Of a stretch of 33,192 nucleotides of DNA, positions 6,849 to 16,304 are shown piece by piece. The notes under the pieces are model-generated. The model searched no databases and was not told the origin of the DNA. It saw only the letters and a program-made list of their open reading frames with translations. The DNA lies in NCBI GenBank assembly GCA_964493075.1, contig CAZBNU010000021.1, forward strand, positions 1 through 33,192. Reading direction: 5' to 3'. Within the stretch, counting starts at the first letter, position 1. Every line of letters starts with the position of its first letter. Both the position numbers and the translations under genes were made by a program. The stretch comes from SLFT01 sp964493075 (GTDB lineage Bacteria > Hydrogenedentota > Hydrogenedentia > Hydrogenedentales > CAITNO01).

Positions 6849-7931
6849 ATGTTTGCATCGTTGTCCATCGTTCAGCTTTCTGTGATAATTCTCGTGCCGG
6901 TGGCCTGTTTGTCTGTGCTGGCACTGGTGTACATTCTTATCCGGTATCGGAGTGAACCTTCCTCTCCCGAGTGGGTTGAAGCAGAGCAGTACGCGCAAAT
7001 GAAGGGGATAGCGCCGGAACAATGGTTGGTGCTCCGTTCCATGCTCAAACGCTATGCGCCCTCGGGGCCATTTGAATCAATCACCTATCGCCATGAGTTT
7101 GATCGTTGTGTACGGGAACAGATTAACGCCATTTCCGGGGTGGCGCAGCGCGAAAAGATGGGGGAAACCCTGCGGGAAATACGCGTGTTACTGGATTTGG
7201 AGAAAGTGCCTGAAGGCGGCCACTGGACATCAACCCTTGATCTTGCCAAGAAGCAGACCCTGAAAGCCCGGCCTCTGGAGCAGGAGAGTTGCCCGCTCAG
7301 TGAATTTTATATCCGCCATGTGAATGATGCCTATTTTGTTCTGACGCCGCGCAACCAGGAACTTGCCGCCGATATCAAAGAAGGCGACAAATATCTGATG
7401 AACGCCTGCCACCCTGGAGATGCCCGGTATGAGTTTATTGCAGAAGTGGCAGCCATACGTTCCAATCCGGTGCAGTTGCTTTACGGCCATGTATTCGAAG
7501 CCAAACGGATGCAGGCACGTGCTCATGAACGTTCCGCCTATACCATTCCTACCCCCATGGAAATTTATGTTGTACCGGAGGCCAACGCCCATGACCCGAT
7601 TCCCTGGCTTTACAACAACGATGCCATGACCCAGGCTACCGCTACTTTCATGAATCTTAGTGCAGGCGGCTACGCTGCGATGCTCCATGCTTCCCCGCCG
7701 CCGAACCGCGCTTATGCAAAGGTGACGGTGACTCTTGGCCGGGAGGACTTTCCACCCTTTACCGTATTCTCCCACATCGTTGGCACCGTTGCATTGGCGG
7801 AAGACCGGACGCTCGTCCGTGCATCCTTTGTGGATATCACACCCAAACAGGAAGAAGCCATAGACGCTTATGTGGCGGAAGCGCTGCGCCGTGAACAGGA
7901 AAATCAAGCAGGGGAAGCGTCACCACAATGA
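6849..7931 (+). CDS. Membrane-anchored PilZ-domain (YcgR-like) protein, probable cyclic-di-GMP receptor
   Basis: The 360-residue protein has one N-terminal transmembrane helix (about 5-31), a middle region resembling the YcgR-type N-terminal PilZ-associated domain (about 145-215) and a C-terminal PilZ domain. Both cyclic-di-GMP signatures are visible: RxxxR at 224-228 (RAHER) and (D/N)xSxxG at 269-274 (NLSAGG). It would therefore respond to cyclic-di-GMP at the membrane face. The start at 6849 follows aggaaag; an earlier in-frame start would lack this site. It ends in an ATGA overlap with the next gene, so the two products probably act together. No flagellar or pilus genes are nearby, so the output is unknown. 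Confidence 0.82.
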   Translation: MFASLSIVQLSVIILVPVACLSVLALVYILIRYRSEPSSPEWVEAEQYAQMKGIAPEQWLVLRSMLKRYAPSGPFESITYRHEFDRCVREQINAISGVAQREKMGETLREIRVLLDLEKVPEGGHWTSTLDLAKKQTLKARPLEQESCPLSEFYIRHVNDAYFVLTPRNQELAADIKEGDKYLMNACHPGDARYEFIAEVAAIRSNPVQLLYGHVFEAKRMQARAHERSAYTIPTPMEIYVVPEANAHDPIPWLYNNDAMTQATATFMNLSAGGYAAMLHASPPPNRAYAKVTVTLGREDFPPFTVFSHIVGTVALAEDRTLVRASFVDITPKQEEAIDAYVAEALRREQENQAGEASPQ

Positions 7932-8665
7932 ACCTGCCGACAGAGGCCCTCCGGGATCTGCAACGATGCGGCTTCGCTCTGTTCCGCTACACGGTGGCGT
8001 TGTTATTAGTGCTGAGTTCCTATCGTTGTATTCTTTTCCTGATTGAAATGTGGTTACCGCAGGAAACATACACGAACGCAATTGCTACAGCGCAACTGTT
8101 TGCTGTGTTACTTTTTGCTGCTGTGATCAGCATGGCGCAATCTGTTTACTTCTCTTTGTTAGGCGCGGCTATTGACAGGCCATTATGGAAGTATAAAGGC
8201 GCCAAAGACGCGCTTCGGCGTTTTTTTGTCCTCTGGTTTATCCTCAATCTTCTGCTGGTTACTCTGCTTGATATACAAGCGCGTCTGATGTCGGCAAACC
8301 TGAAAGACATTGCGGCGTTTCTCGAATTTGTTATCCTTGCCGTACACGTCACAGCCTTGCCCCTCGGCGCGTGCCTTATGCACTGGGGGTCGCTCCAATG
8401 GAATGAAGTTGGCGAGGCGCTTCGCCCGTTATTCCGTCTTTTCTCTTTAACGTTGTTCCCAATTGTAATCGGCTTTATCCAGTTTACATTGGCAAGCGCC
8501 CGCGTTTTTGCGCTTACCGAAAATACACTTGTTAACCTGATATTCTTCACCATTACCGATATTCCGCTGGTGATGATTGACGCCTATATATTTGCCCTCA
8601 TCTGGCGGATATGTATGCATCATCGTTCCTTGCCGCCCGATACCGAAAATCCTTTCGACTTCTGA
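7928..8665 (+). CDS. Polytopic membrane protein of unknown function, coupled to the PilZ gene
   Basis: I do not recognise this 245-aa protein. It has about six hydrophobic segments (roughly 19-38, 54-75, 98-114, 130-150, 173-190 and 200-228), few charged residues outside the loops, and a short acidic C-terminus. Its ATG overlaps the PilZ stop codon (ATGA), which strongly suggests stoichiometric production with the cyclic-di-GMP receptor. It may be the PilZ protein's membrane effector or partner, but that is inference from context only. Confidence 0.8.
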   Translation: MNLPTEALRDLQRCGFALFRYTVALLLVLSSYRCILFLIEMWLPQETYTNAIATAQLFAVLLFAAVISMAQSVYFSLLGAAIDRPLWKYKGAKDALRRFFVLWFILNLLLVTLLDIQARLMSANLKDIAAFLEFVILAVHVTALPLGACLMHWGSLQWNEVGEALRPLFRLFSLTLFPIVIGFIQFTLASARVFALTENTLVNLIFFTITDIPLVMIDAYIFALIWRICMHHRSLPPDTENPFDF

Positions 8666-8745
8666 TATCGCGAGAATATCTTTCACATCGAGAACTGGCA
8701 TTGCCTGCGTTCTGATGGATGTATCCTTTCATATCGTCCCTATTC

Positions 8746-8790
8746 ATAAAAAATGCCGGACAGGTGAATTACTTCGGCCTGTCCGGCATT
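8746..8790 (-). terminator. Intrinsic terminator between convergent genes
   Basis: Perfect 13-bp arms (aatgccggacagg at 8752-8764 and its complement at 8778-8790) enclose a 13-nt loop. On the minus strand the stem is followed by a U-rich run (complement of ataaaaaa, 8746-8753). It therefore terminates the isomerase-like gene, and the stem may also stop the plus-strand operon, whose T-tract is weaker. Confidence 0.75.
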
Positions 8791-8809
8791 ATGGTTTCTT
8801 TTGGTTGCC

Positions 8810-9655
8810 TTATAAATCCAACACCTTGTCCATGCGTGCAGCAATATCCGCGAGACGTTTCTTGTCACCGCCGCCTACTTCTGCCGTGGCAAAGCCGGTG
8901 TATTGAAGGGCCTTCAGTTCACGACGCACGGCCGCCCAGTCAATGGTGCCTTCGCCTATTTCAACATCAAAGCCTTTCCACAATCCCTCATCGTTCAACT
9001 TCTTGGTACTGTATTCCTTGATGTCCAGTTTCTTGATGCGTTTGCCGAGCACGGGAATCCAATGCTCCGGCCAACCGTACCGCACCACATTGCCCACGTC
9101 GAAATAGGCACCAACCCAGGGATTGTCAATTTCGTCCAGATAACGCACCATTTCCAGGGGCGTCAGCAGGAAATTATTCCATACGTTTTCCACCAGAAGG
9201 TTGATTTCCGTTTTCGCAGCGTGTTCCCCGGCACGTTTCATCTTCTCCTGGGTTTCGATGTAGTTCTGTTCGTAGGGCATGTTCTCGTCCACTTTACCGG
9301 CAACGATAAGTACAGACGTCGCACCGATGGCTTTGGCCTGATCAAGACATACGTTGATATCATCAAAGGACCAGCCCTTAACGATGCCATGCACTGGTAT
9401 TCCCGTGGCCTCGCTTGCTTTAGCCAGTTCCGCCATGTCTACTTCGCCGAAGTTGGGTTCCACGCCGTCGTACCCTAGGTCTTTGAGCAATTGCAGTTTT
9501 TCCAGGGGAGTTTTGCCGTCTTTGATCATGCCATACTTGACGGCTTTCTTGATCTTACCGGTAAACTCTCCGGCATGGGCGGTTGTCGCAGCACTCATGA
9601 GAATGCCGGAAGCAGCCGCAATACCAGTTGTCATCATAAATTCTCTACGGTTCAT
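8810..9655 (-). CDS. TAT-exported sugar phosphate isomerase/epimerase-like TIM-barrel protein
   Basis: The 281-aa protein starts with a twin-arginine motif (MNRREFM) and an AHA-G signal-peptidase-like site near residue 28. The mature part follows the xylose-isomerase-like/AP-endonuclease-2 barrel pattern: GYDGVEP at the end of strand 1-2, LLVENVW (E156), YFDVGN (D186), LDIKEY and TAEVGGG (E259). These acidic and His residues normally bind a divalent metal. Such exported barrels are common in Planctomycetes-like genomes next to carbohydrate genes. The exact substrate cannot be told; isomerase, epimerase or 3-keto-sugar chemistry is possible. The ribosome site ggaaaggga supports the start. It stands alone, ending at the terminator at 8746-8790. 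Confidence 0.8.
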   Translation of the reverse strand: MNRREFMMTTGIAAASGILMSAATTAHAGEFTGKIKKAVKYGMIKDGKTPLEKLQLLKDLGYDGVEPNFGEVDMAELAKASEATGIPVHGIVKGWSFDDINVCLDQAKAIGATSVLIVAGKVDENMPYEQNYIETQEKMKRAGEHAAKTEINLLVENVWNNFLLTPLEMVRYLDEIDNPWVGAYFDVGNVVRYGWPEHWIPVLGKRIKKLDIKEYSTKKLNDEGLWKGFDVEIGEGTIDWAAVRRELKALQYTGFATAEVGGGDKKRLADIAARMDKVLDL

Positions 9656-9735
9656 CGAAAATCCCTTTCCAAGGTCAAAATGAAGGTTGCGAATATCTAC
9701 AATAGAACCACTGCATAGTATCAGTCAGTAAAACC

Positions 9736-11130
9736 TCAAAGCAACAACTGCAGTTCCATTTCTAGCAGGGTTGTTGTCGTTTCATCCACTGGCGCATGGC
9801 AACTTCGCGTATGGCCTGCAACCCACAGAATTTCCCCGTTCATCAGCACCAGGGGCACATTGTTGCGTTGAAAAGCCGGAATGCGCAGGTCTACCATAAT
9901 ATCCTGCAACTTGCGGGCATTTTCCATACCCAGCGGGATCATGCGGTCACCCGGTGTGCGGGTGCGAACCGCCAAGGGCCCCGTAAGTTTGTTCGCATCA
10001 AAGTACTGTTTTGCCGCCGTGCACCAGGCCCGGATCCCTTCTGGCGGCAACACCGGATCAGGAATCAGCCGGGTCTCTATCGCACACCCCGCCAGCCGCG
10101 TTGTACCGGGCACGTTCAGCGGGATGCCCGAACCGGGTATCTCATGAATTGCATCATTGGCTGTTTGAAAAAACATCTCGTCGCCGGTAACATGCAACAA
10201 TGCACCACCACCCAATTCAAACTGTGCCCCGGACTTCGCCGTTTTCGCAAAGCCGATTGCGTTTATGGTGCGTTCATGGGTAAGGTTTATACCAAGGCGT
10301 TGCGCGATTATTTTGAGCATTCGCCGTTGCAGTGCTTCATGGGCGTTCTGAAATGCTTTTCGGTCAAGGATAAGCGGCGAATTTCCCAACATCTTTTCGG
10401 CGATATCATCAAGACAGGCGCTATCGGTGCGCATAATGTCCGCCAGACGTGCCAGTGCTGTGCTCACGTGGGGACTATGCGTGCGAAGAATAGGCAGCAG
10501 TTCCAGCCGCACTTTGTTACGAGTGCAGCAGGCCAGTTTGTTGGTGGCGTCTTCGCACCATGAAAGGTGCTGGCTTTTCGCATAGACTTCGATACTATCG
10601 CGGCTACAGAACAACAGCGGGCGTATGATTCGTATCCCCTGTTCTTCCCGTGTTGGAGCAATACCTGTCAGGCCGAAAGTGCTTGTCATGCCCAATAGCC
10701 CCATAAGCATGGTTTCCGCCTGATCATCTTCATGATGGGCCGTGACGACAGGAATGCCACCTCTTTCTTTGGCGGTTCTGCATAGGAAGGCGTAGCGTCG
10801 CTCCCGTGCATAGTCTTCAAACGACCTGCCTGCCTGGTGCGCATCCGCTGCCACCGCCTCACTGGTTATGTGGCAGGGAATATTCATCCTCGCACAGGTT
10901 TCCTGCACAAAAGCGGCATCATCAGCGCTGGCGCCGTTCCGGGTCTGGTGATCGAAGTGGGCGGCTTCAACGGCATAGCCTAACTGATACAGCGCATGAA
11001 GCGCTACCATGGAATCCACCCCACCGGAAACCGCAACCAGCACTCGGTCGCCGGGTGCGAGGATCTCGTATTGGGCAATGTACTGTCTCATTTGGGACAA
11101 AAACGGGTCTGTTCCAGGAATAGGGGTCAT
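9736..11130 (-). CDS. tilS: tRNA(Ile)-lysidine synthase
   Basis: TilS uses ATP and lysine to convert cytidine 34 of tRNA-Ile(CAU) to lysidine, so that AUA is read as isoleucine; this is an essential function. The 464-aa protein has the PP-loop SGGVDS at 35-40, the HHEDDQAET segment typical of the family, and the C-terminal substrate-binding domain ending in RTRTPGDRM...GMENARKLQDIMVD and VAGHTRS. Length is normal. It is the last gene of a minus-strand operon, with its ATG 3 nt after the upstream stop and gaggaa inside the preceding gene as ribosome site. No hpt or ftsH, its frequent neighbours, is present. Confidence 0.95.
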   Translation of the reverse strand: MTPIPGTDPFLSQMRQYIAQYEILAPGDRVLVAVSGGVDSMVALHALYQLGYAVEAAHFDHQTRNGASADDAAFVQETCARMNIPCHITSEAVAADAHQAGRSFEDYARERRYAFLCRTAKERGGIPVVTAHHEDDQAETMLMGLLGMTSTFGLTGIAPTREEQGIRIIRPLLFCSRDSIEVYAKSQHLSWCEDATNKLACCTRNKVRLELLPILRTHSPHVSTALARLADIMRTDSACLDDIAEKMLGNSPLILDRKAFQNAHEALQRRMLKIIAQRLGINLTHERTINAIGFAKTAKSGAQFELGGGALLHVTGDEMFFQTANDAIHEIPGSGIPLNVPGTTRLAGCAIETRLIPDPVLPPEGIRAWCTAAKQYFDANKLTGPLAVRTRTPGDRMIPLGMENARKLQDIMVDLRIPAFQRNNVPLVLMNGEILWVAGHTRSCHAPVDETTTTLLEMELQLLL

Positions 11131-11133
11131 TGG

Positions 11134-13005
11134 CTATTCCTCGCCCGGCATGAAAATGGCTATTTTCCATACCCCATCCTCGCGAGATTCCCGGGGAATG
11201 GGGTAAACGCCGAAGAAAATTTCCGGCCCGTTCTTGATATGAATTTCCGCCACCTTGCCAAAAGCAAGCCGCCAGACTCCGCTGTCATTCTGGTGCCACT
11301 GCTGCCATTCCGGAGTACTCAATGCCAGAGCAATATCAATAAATTCGGGGGCATCGGTGTCAGGAATCCGCATCCCTCCGGTTAGGCCGGCGGGCGTGAA
11401 TACCTGAATAGACTCACTGGTGGATTCGGTTTGCGCCATTGCCACAAGAGGCAGCAAATTCGTCGGAAATCCCTCCGGCGCAGTAATTCTGGCGCTGTCC
11501 GGCCCGGCGGATTCCAGGATGGCCGTAAGCAGTTCTGCATCCCAGTCTTTCAGGGTGTCCAACAGTTGCGGTGCATCAAGCAGGGTCGCCAACGCTGCCG
11601 CCAGCGGCCAACGGGCCAGCGTCGTCGTAGCAGCGGGGTCGCCGCGCAGTTCCAGCAGCGACAAGGCATGCCGCTCACGACCGGCGGCAATCAGCGCCTG
11701 CTCATAGGCGAGCCCCCGAAGTTTTTCCGGCATGGCAGAAGAGATGTCCCGCATCTCATTCAGGAATTCGTCCACCAACATCTTGTCGGGCGCAGGCAAC
11801 AGACGGGGCTGCATGTCGCCCAAGGAATGGGAAAAAGTCTGCGCAGCAGCGTAGAGATTGCCATCGGCAAGATGTGCCCGCGCACGGTAGTAATGGGCGC
11901 GGGATTCCTCTGGTGCTATCTCGGTTACAAAGGCCAGGTGCTTGTGCAGTGCCTCCGTATCGTTGTTTGCCAGGGCGGTCTGTGCAAAGCGCTCATAATT
12001 GCGCGGATCGCCGGGGAGCAGAAACACAAGATTTAGGAATACCAGCCCCGCAGTGATCAGTCCGAGGATCGGCAACAGGCGTGTTCCAGGTTCAGGCGAC
12101 ACATAGGGCTGTCCGTAACCGGCAATGAGTGCTACAAGAAAAACGATGCCTACGCCGGTTAAAGGCATAATCCATAATGCCAACAGGGTACCGGATACCA
12201 GCGCGGCAATCAGCCAACAATAGATGCCCGGTATCATAAATCTGCGCGCCAGCCACAACTTCGCGGTAATGCGGGCAATACCCCAAAGGACAATTGCGGC
12301 AAAGAGAACCGTCGGCATAAGGAAGATGCCATGTGCGGGTCGCACAGTCTCCAAGTCAATACGGGGCGATAAAAAGCAGAAGAGCGTCAGCACCAAGGGG
12401 AGCAGTATCCACACGGCAATCCCAAGACGGCCCGGCGTATGTTCCCCGCGCCTTGCCGCAGCAAGGAGACCGGGTACAAGCAACGAACAGGCTGCCACGC
12501 TGAACAGGCCGTCCTGCAGGGAATAGGGTCCTGCCATAACCAGACCGGTATCAGGATTGAAAACTGTAGGATAGATCAGGTTGCCCTGCGCCAGAAGGCT
12601 GAGCAGCATCATAACACATGCGCCCACTACAGAAAGGTGCAGCGCACGCAGTGTGGTTTGCTTGTTTCGGACAACATGAGAAACCGCCACAAAAACGCCG
12701 CACAAGGCAAGGGTATCCGCGGGATTGGTGATCTGCAACACCAACGTCAACAGACAAATGAGGGCACAAGGCCACCACAGTTCAAAGGGCGTTCGCCACC
12801 GTTTATGGCGCTTCAAATCAAAAAAGAGGCAGCAGAAAATGGGCACGAGCGCGATATGATGCAGATGCACCGGCCCGAGGATGCGCTGATACGCGCCCAA
12901 CGGCCATGCCAGGGCAAAAAGATAAACGCCCAATCCCGCCATCTGTTCAACTCTAATATGAGAGTGGGGGAGACGGCTGGGGTGCGATGTGGTACAGGCG
13001 CTCAC
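11134..13005 (-). CDS. Large polytopic membrane protein with C-terminal helical-repeat region, unknown function
   Basis: The first ~340 of 623 residues contain about ten hydrophobic helices, and the overall layout is like O-antigen-ligase/oligosaccharyltransferase-type proteins (many helices then a soluble repeat domain). I see no Wzy/WaaL signature residues I could defend. Residues about 345-480 look like TPR-type helical hairpins (for example HYYRARAHLADGNLYAAAQT). The C-terminal ~100 residues form a soluble domain with WRLAFGKVAEIHI and YPIPRESREDGVWKI. The start is GTG, overlapping the stop of the 73-aa gene (GTGA). Membrane polymer or surface-glycan processing is plausible but unproven. 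Confidence 0.75.
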   Translation of the reverse strand: MSACTTSHPSRLPHSHIRVEQMAGLGVYLFALAWPLGAYQRILGPVHLHHIALVPIFCCLFFDLKRHKRWRTPFELWWPCALICLLTLVLQITNPADTLALCGVFVAVSHVVRNKQTTLRALHLSVVGACVMMLLSLLAQGNLIYPTVFNPDTGLVMAGPYSLQDGLFSVAACSLLVPGLLAAARRGEHTPGRLGIAVWILLPLVLTLFCFLSPRIDLETVRPAHGIFLMPTVLFAAIVLWGIARITAKLWLARRFMIPGIYCWLIAALVSGTLLALWIMPLTGVGIVFLVALIAGYGQPYVSPEPGTRLLPILGLITAGLVFLNLVFLLPGDPRNYERFAQTALANNDTEALHKHLAFVTEIAPEESRAHYYRARAHLADGNLYAAAQTFSHSLGDMQPRLLPAPDKMLVDEFLNEMRDISSAMPEKLRGLAYEQALIAAGRERHALSLLELRGDPAATTTLARWPLAAALATLLDAPQLLDTLKDWDAELLTAILESAGPDSARITAPEGFPTNLLPLVAMAQTESTSESIQVFTPAGLTGGMRIPDTDAPEFIDIALALSTPEWQQWHQNDSGVWRLAFGKVAEIHIKNGPEIFFGVYPIPRESREDGVWKIAIFMPGEE

Positions 13006-13223
13006 TCGAAAGATTCCATGACGGCAGTTGGCGACGGTACGGGCAGCTTTTCCTGGGAGATTGGAATGCCATATCCCAGCAGCTGCATTAATACTGCCGC
13101 CAGAAGCAGAGCATTAAAAACGATCAAGGCCACCCGCCGTTCGCTGCGCATGCGCTGCAGGGGATTTCCCAGACGCACACGCTCCTGCAAGGCGCGGCTT
13201 TCATTTTTTGAAAAGAGGCTCAT
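13002..13223 (-). CDS. 73-aa single-pass membrane protein
   Basis: This is a short protein with a basic, cytoplasmic-looking N-terminus (rich in Arg and Lys to residue 30), one hydrophobic helix (about 31-52) and a short Pro-rich outer tail. It overlaps its upstream neighbour (M16 peptidase) by ATGA and its downstream neighbour by GTGA, so it is translationally coupled to both. That conserved-looking packing is the main reason to call it real. Function unknown; a small accessory subunit of the larger membrane protein is possible. Confidence 0.7.
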   Translation of the reverse strand: MSLFSKNESRALQERVRLGNPLQRMRSERRVALIVFNALLLAAVLMQLLGYGIPISQEKLPVPSPTAVMESFE

Positions 13224-16150
13224 TTCACAAAAACCTCATCCACCGTTACTTCTGTAAAGACGCCGAGTGCTTTTAACGCTTCTTTGTCCACCCGTGCCGC
13301 ATCGCCTACAATGGAAATCAGTTTTGCTTTTCCCGCTATGTAGGTTTTATGAAAAGACGCAAGGAGCGACGTGTCCTCAGCCTTCACGATTTCTTCGTAC
13401 CAACCACGGCGCGGATCAGGCGTCAGGTTCCGGCGATCCCAATCCAATATGGTGTTGGGCACCGCCCGAAATCCAATGCGGTTCGAGCGATAATCGTTAA
13501 GCAGCGCATTTCGGGCGAAGGCATAACGCTCTTCGGTCAGCGGCAGATTGTCCATCAGATCGATAAAGGCCGTCACGGCCTCCAGGGTCTTGTCTGCCTG
13601 GGTTTGAATCACCCCGAGCATAATGTTCTTGTCGTCCCTGCGCGCACCAGGCATATAGCGTGCGCCCACCATATAGGCCAATGCACGCACTTCGCGCAGT
13701 TCCTGAAAAACGATGCCCGCCATACCGCCTGCGAAATACATGTTATACAATTGCGCCGCCGCGCTGATGGCGGGGTCATAAGGGATGCTGCCGAATTCAA
13801 GGCGAATGTGGGATTGCGCGAGTTCCCGGTTCAGGAAATAGGTTTCGCTGGATTCTGGCTGGCGGATAGGCTGCATATAGTAGTCAGGCGCAGGCAGACC
13901 CTCGCCATCAGGGTGATGCTTGTCCAGCGCCTTCGCGACCTGCGCTATAGGGAGGGTTCCCGTATACAGCACCTGCCGGGGATGACGGAACGCCTTGGCA
14001 AGCAGTTGTTGCAATTCTTCTGCCGTTAAGGCACGCAACGCTTCCGAAGAGAGCATGGTCAGATACGCCGATTCTTCCCCGCTGCGGTTATACTCCACTA
14101 CTGCCGACGACAGCTGTTGCGGGTCCTTGCGCGCGTCTTCGCGTTGCACCAGGATAATGTTCTTCAGTTCCTCCAGCGTTTCCGCATCGGTTTTCGGATG
14201 GGTTAGCATCTCCATCAGCAGCGCCAGGGAAGCGTCAAATTCGCTGTCAAGCCCGACGAGCGACAGGACGGTCTGGTTGTCGTCCGCACTGACGGAAAAA
14301 TCCGTGCCGAGCCGGTACCAGGCAATTTTCAATTCCTCTGCAGTAAGCCGTTCTGTGCCGGTGCGCTGCAACAGCCGTGCCGCGATGGCCATGCGGTTGT
14401 CGTGGCGCGTGCCGAAATCCACCACAATGGAAAGGCCAAACACATCATTCAACGGATTCATCGCGTGATAAATAACGGAGCCTTTCTCTGTGGTACTCTT
14501 CTCATACTGTACGCCCGGTTCAAGGAATACCGGTTCAACGGTCGGCACGGGCATGGCCAGGACTTCTGTTGCAAAGGTGGACATGACTGTGGCGTCAATG
14601 TTGATTTCCGGCATGGGCGGCTTTTCAACCTTGGGCACCGTATGGGGCGCGTCTTCACGCAAGCCCGCCACATAGTTGTCTCCAAAATAAAGGTTGGCTA
14701 CCCGTATCACATCGTCACGGGTAATTTTTTCCATGCGTTCAATGACGCGATAGGCGCGTTCCCAGGGGTCGAAACCGATCCATGCCCTGCGCATGACCGC
14801 AACCCGATCCGTGTCAGATTCCAGCCCTGTCTTTTCGCGCTTCTTGTAGTCGTTGATAATGGCGGGAATCAGCCAGTCCTCAAATTTGCCCTCGCGGACC
14901 AATGCCAACTGTTCGAGCAATAGGGCCTCCACCTGTTCCATAGTCTGCCCGTCCTTGGGCACGCCATACAAATACTGGGTTCCGTAATCGTTCAGCATCA
15001 GCGGAAACGAGCCTGCTTCCCGCACCTGCTGTTTCTGGTTCAGGTTCAGATCAATCAATCCCGCCACTGCATTGGAAAGGATCATGTCCACCATCATCAA
15101 TGCCTCGGCATCGGGATGGTTGCGCGGCACAGTGCGGAAGGCCAACAGCACAAATTCTTCCGCCTCATAGGAAACGCGCACTTCTTCCCGTCCTTCGAGC
15201 GGTTCCTCCTCCCATACGGTCTGTTCCGGCAGTTCGCCGGAAGGCCACGCAGAAAAATAGGTGTCTATGACCTGCATGGTCTTCTCAAAATCAATATCGC
15301 CGGAGATGAAAATGGCCATATTGTTCGCCTTATACCAGGTGCTGTAAAAGTCGAGCAGTCGTTTGATGGAAGGATTTTTCAGGTCTTCCACATGCCCCAG
15401 GGTTGGTTGCTGGCCGTAAGGATGCTTCTTGAACAGCACAGCATTGACGGCGTTCTGGATGATGCGGTCTTTGTTGTCCAGTGCCCGGTTCATCTCCTCG
15501 TACACCGTTTCCAGTTCGGTCTGAAAGAGACGGAACACCGGACGGGCGAAGCGGTCGGACTCCAGCGCAGCCCATTGTTCCAGGCAGTTGATGGGCAGGT
15601 CAATTTTGTAGACCACCTCCTCGTGCCACGTATGGGCGTTCAAGCCGCGTCCGCCCATGGCACGATACACCCGGTCAAATTCGTTGGGCACGGCGTAGGC
15701 GGCCGCCAAAGTGGATTCGCGGGTAATCTCTTCATAAAGCGCACGCCGCTTTTCCGGATCGGTCTCGACAAAGTGCTGTTCATACAATTCGCTGATGCGG
15801 TCGAGATGCACCTTTTCCTTTTCATAGTCCAGGGTGCCCAGGCGCTCCGAACCCTTGAACAGCAGATGCTCCATGTAATGGGCGAGGCCCGTTGTTTCCG
15901 GCGGGTCGTGCTTGCTCCCGGCACGCACCGCAATCTCCGCATAGAAACGGGGCGTATCCCGGTTCACCGAAAGATACACTTCCAGACCATTGTCCAGTTT
16001 GTAAATGCGCGCCTGCAACGGGTCGTCTGGATACGGCCCGCCCACGTGGTTAAAGCCAGCCACAGCCGACCCGGCAAGCAGCAGGATAAGCACCGACAGC
16101 CCGGCAAAAGCTACCTGATTTCGTTTATGTGAGGTATGTACTGATTTCAT
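13220..16150 (-). CDS. Exported M16-family (insulinase/pitrilysin-type) zinc metallopeptidase
   Basis: With the ATG at 16150, preceded by gaggag at 9 nt, the product is 976 residues and starts with a signal peptide (KR-rich, hydrophobic 12-30, AVA-G). The inverted zinc motif HXXEH is intact (H91-Y-M-E94-H95). The downstream glutamate ligand lies in ELETVYEE at about 212-219, further along than in short M16B enzymes because of a ~40-residue insertion between HXXEH and the NAHT segment. The length fits a two-lobed clamshell, with the C-terminal lobe lacking HXXEH as expected. It likely degrades peptides in the periplasm. It heads an overlapping operon ending in tilS, which is an unusual partnership. 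Confidence 0.88.
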   Translation of the reverse strand: MKSVHTSHKRNQVAFAGLSVLILLLAGSAVAGFNHVGGPYPDDPLQARIYKLDNGLEVYLSVNRDTPRFYAEIAVRAGSKHDPPETTGLAHYMEHLLFKGSERLGTLDYEKEKVHLDRISELYEQHFVETDPEKRRALYEEITRESTLAAAYAVPNEFDRVYRAMGGRGLNAHTWHEEVVYKIDLPINCLEQWAALESDRFARPVFRLFQTELETVYEEMNRALDNKDRIIQNAVNAVLFKKHPYGQQPTLGHVEDLKNPSIKRLLDFYSTWYKANNMAIFISGDIDFEKTMQVIDTYFSAWPSGELPEQTVWEEEPLEGREEVRVSYEAEEFVLLAFRTVPRNHPDAEALMMVDMILSNAVAGLIDLNLNQKQQVREAGSFPLMLNDYGTQYLYGVPKDGQTMEQVEALLLEQLALVREGKFEDWLIPAIINDYKKREKTGLESDTDRVAVMRRAWIGFDPWERAYRVIERMEKITRDDVIRVANLYFGDNYVAGLREDAPHTVPKVEKPPMPEINIDATVMSTFATEVLAMPVPTVEPVFLEPGVQYEKSTTEKGSVIYHAMNPLNDVFGLSIVVDFGTRHDNRMAIAARLLQRTGTERLTAEELKIAWYRLGTDFSVSADDNQTVLSLVGLDSEFDASLALLMEMLTHPKTDAETLEELKNIILVQREDARKDPQQLSSAVVEYNRSGEESAYLTMLSSEALRALTAEELQQLLAKAFRHPRQVLYTGTLPIAQVAKALDKHHPDGEGLPAPDYYMQPIRQPESSETYFLNRELAQSHIRLEFGSIPYDPAISAAAQLYNMYFAGGMAGIVFQELREVRALAYMVGARYMPGARRDDKNIMLGVIQTQADKTLEAVTAFIDLMDNLPLTEERYAFARNALLNDYRSNRIGFRAVPNTILDWDRRNLTPDPRRGWYEEIVKAEDTSLLASFHKTYIAGKAKLISIVGDAARVDKEALKALGVFTEVTVDEVFVK

Positions 16151-16304
16151 GGTTTCTTTCTCCTCTGTTGACATGTATTGTAATAACAAACATTGTCACC
16201 GATACATGCCGCATGCGCCATTTTACATGGGATGCAATTGATATATCCAACATTGAATGGTACCTGAATAGGATGATTGCTCGATTGCTTTTGCACACTT
16301 CGCG

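Noticed and set aside
11431..13257. Plus-strand frames opposite the 623-aa membrane protein
   Set aside because: They lack motifs and ribosome sites, while the minus-strand genes overlap neatly as an operon.
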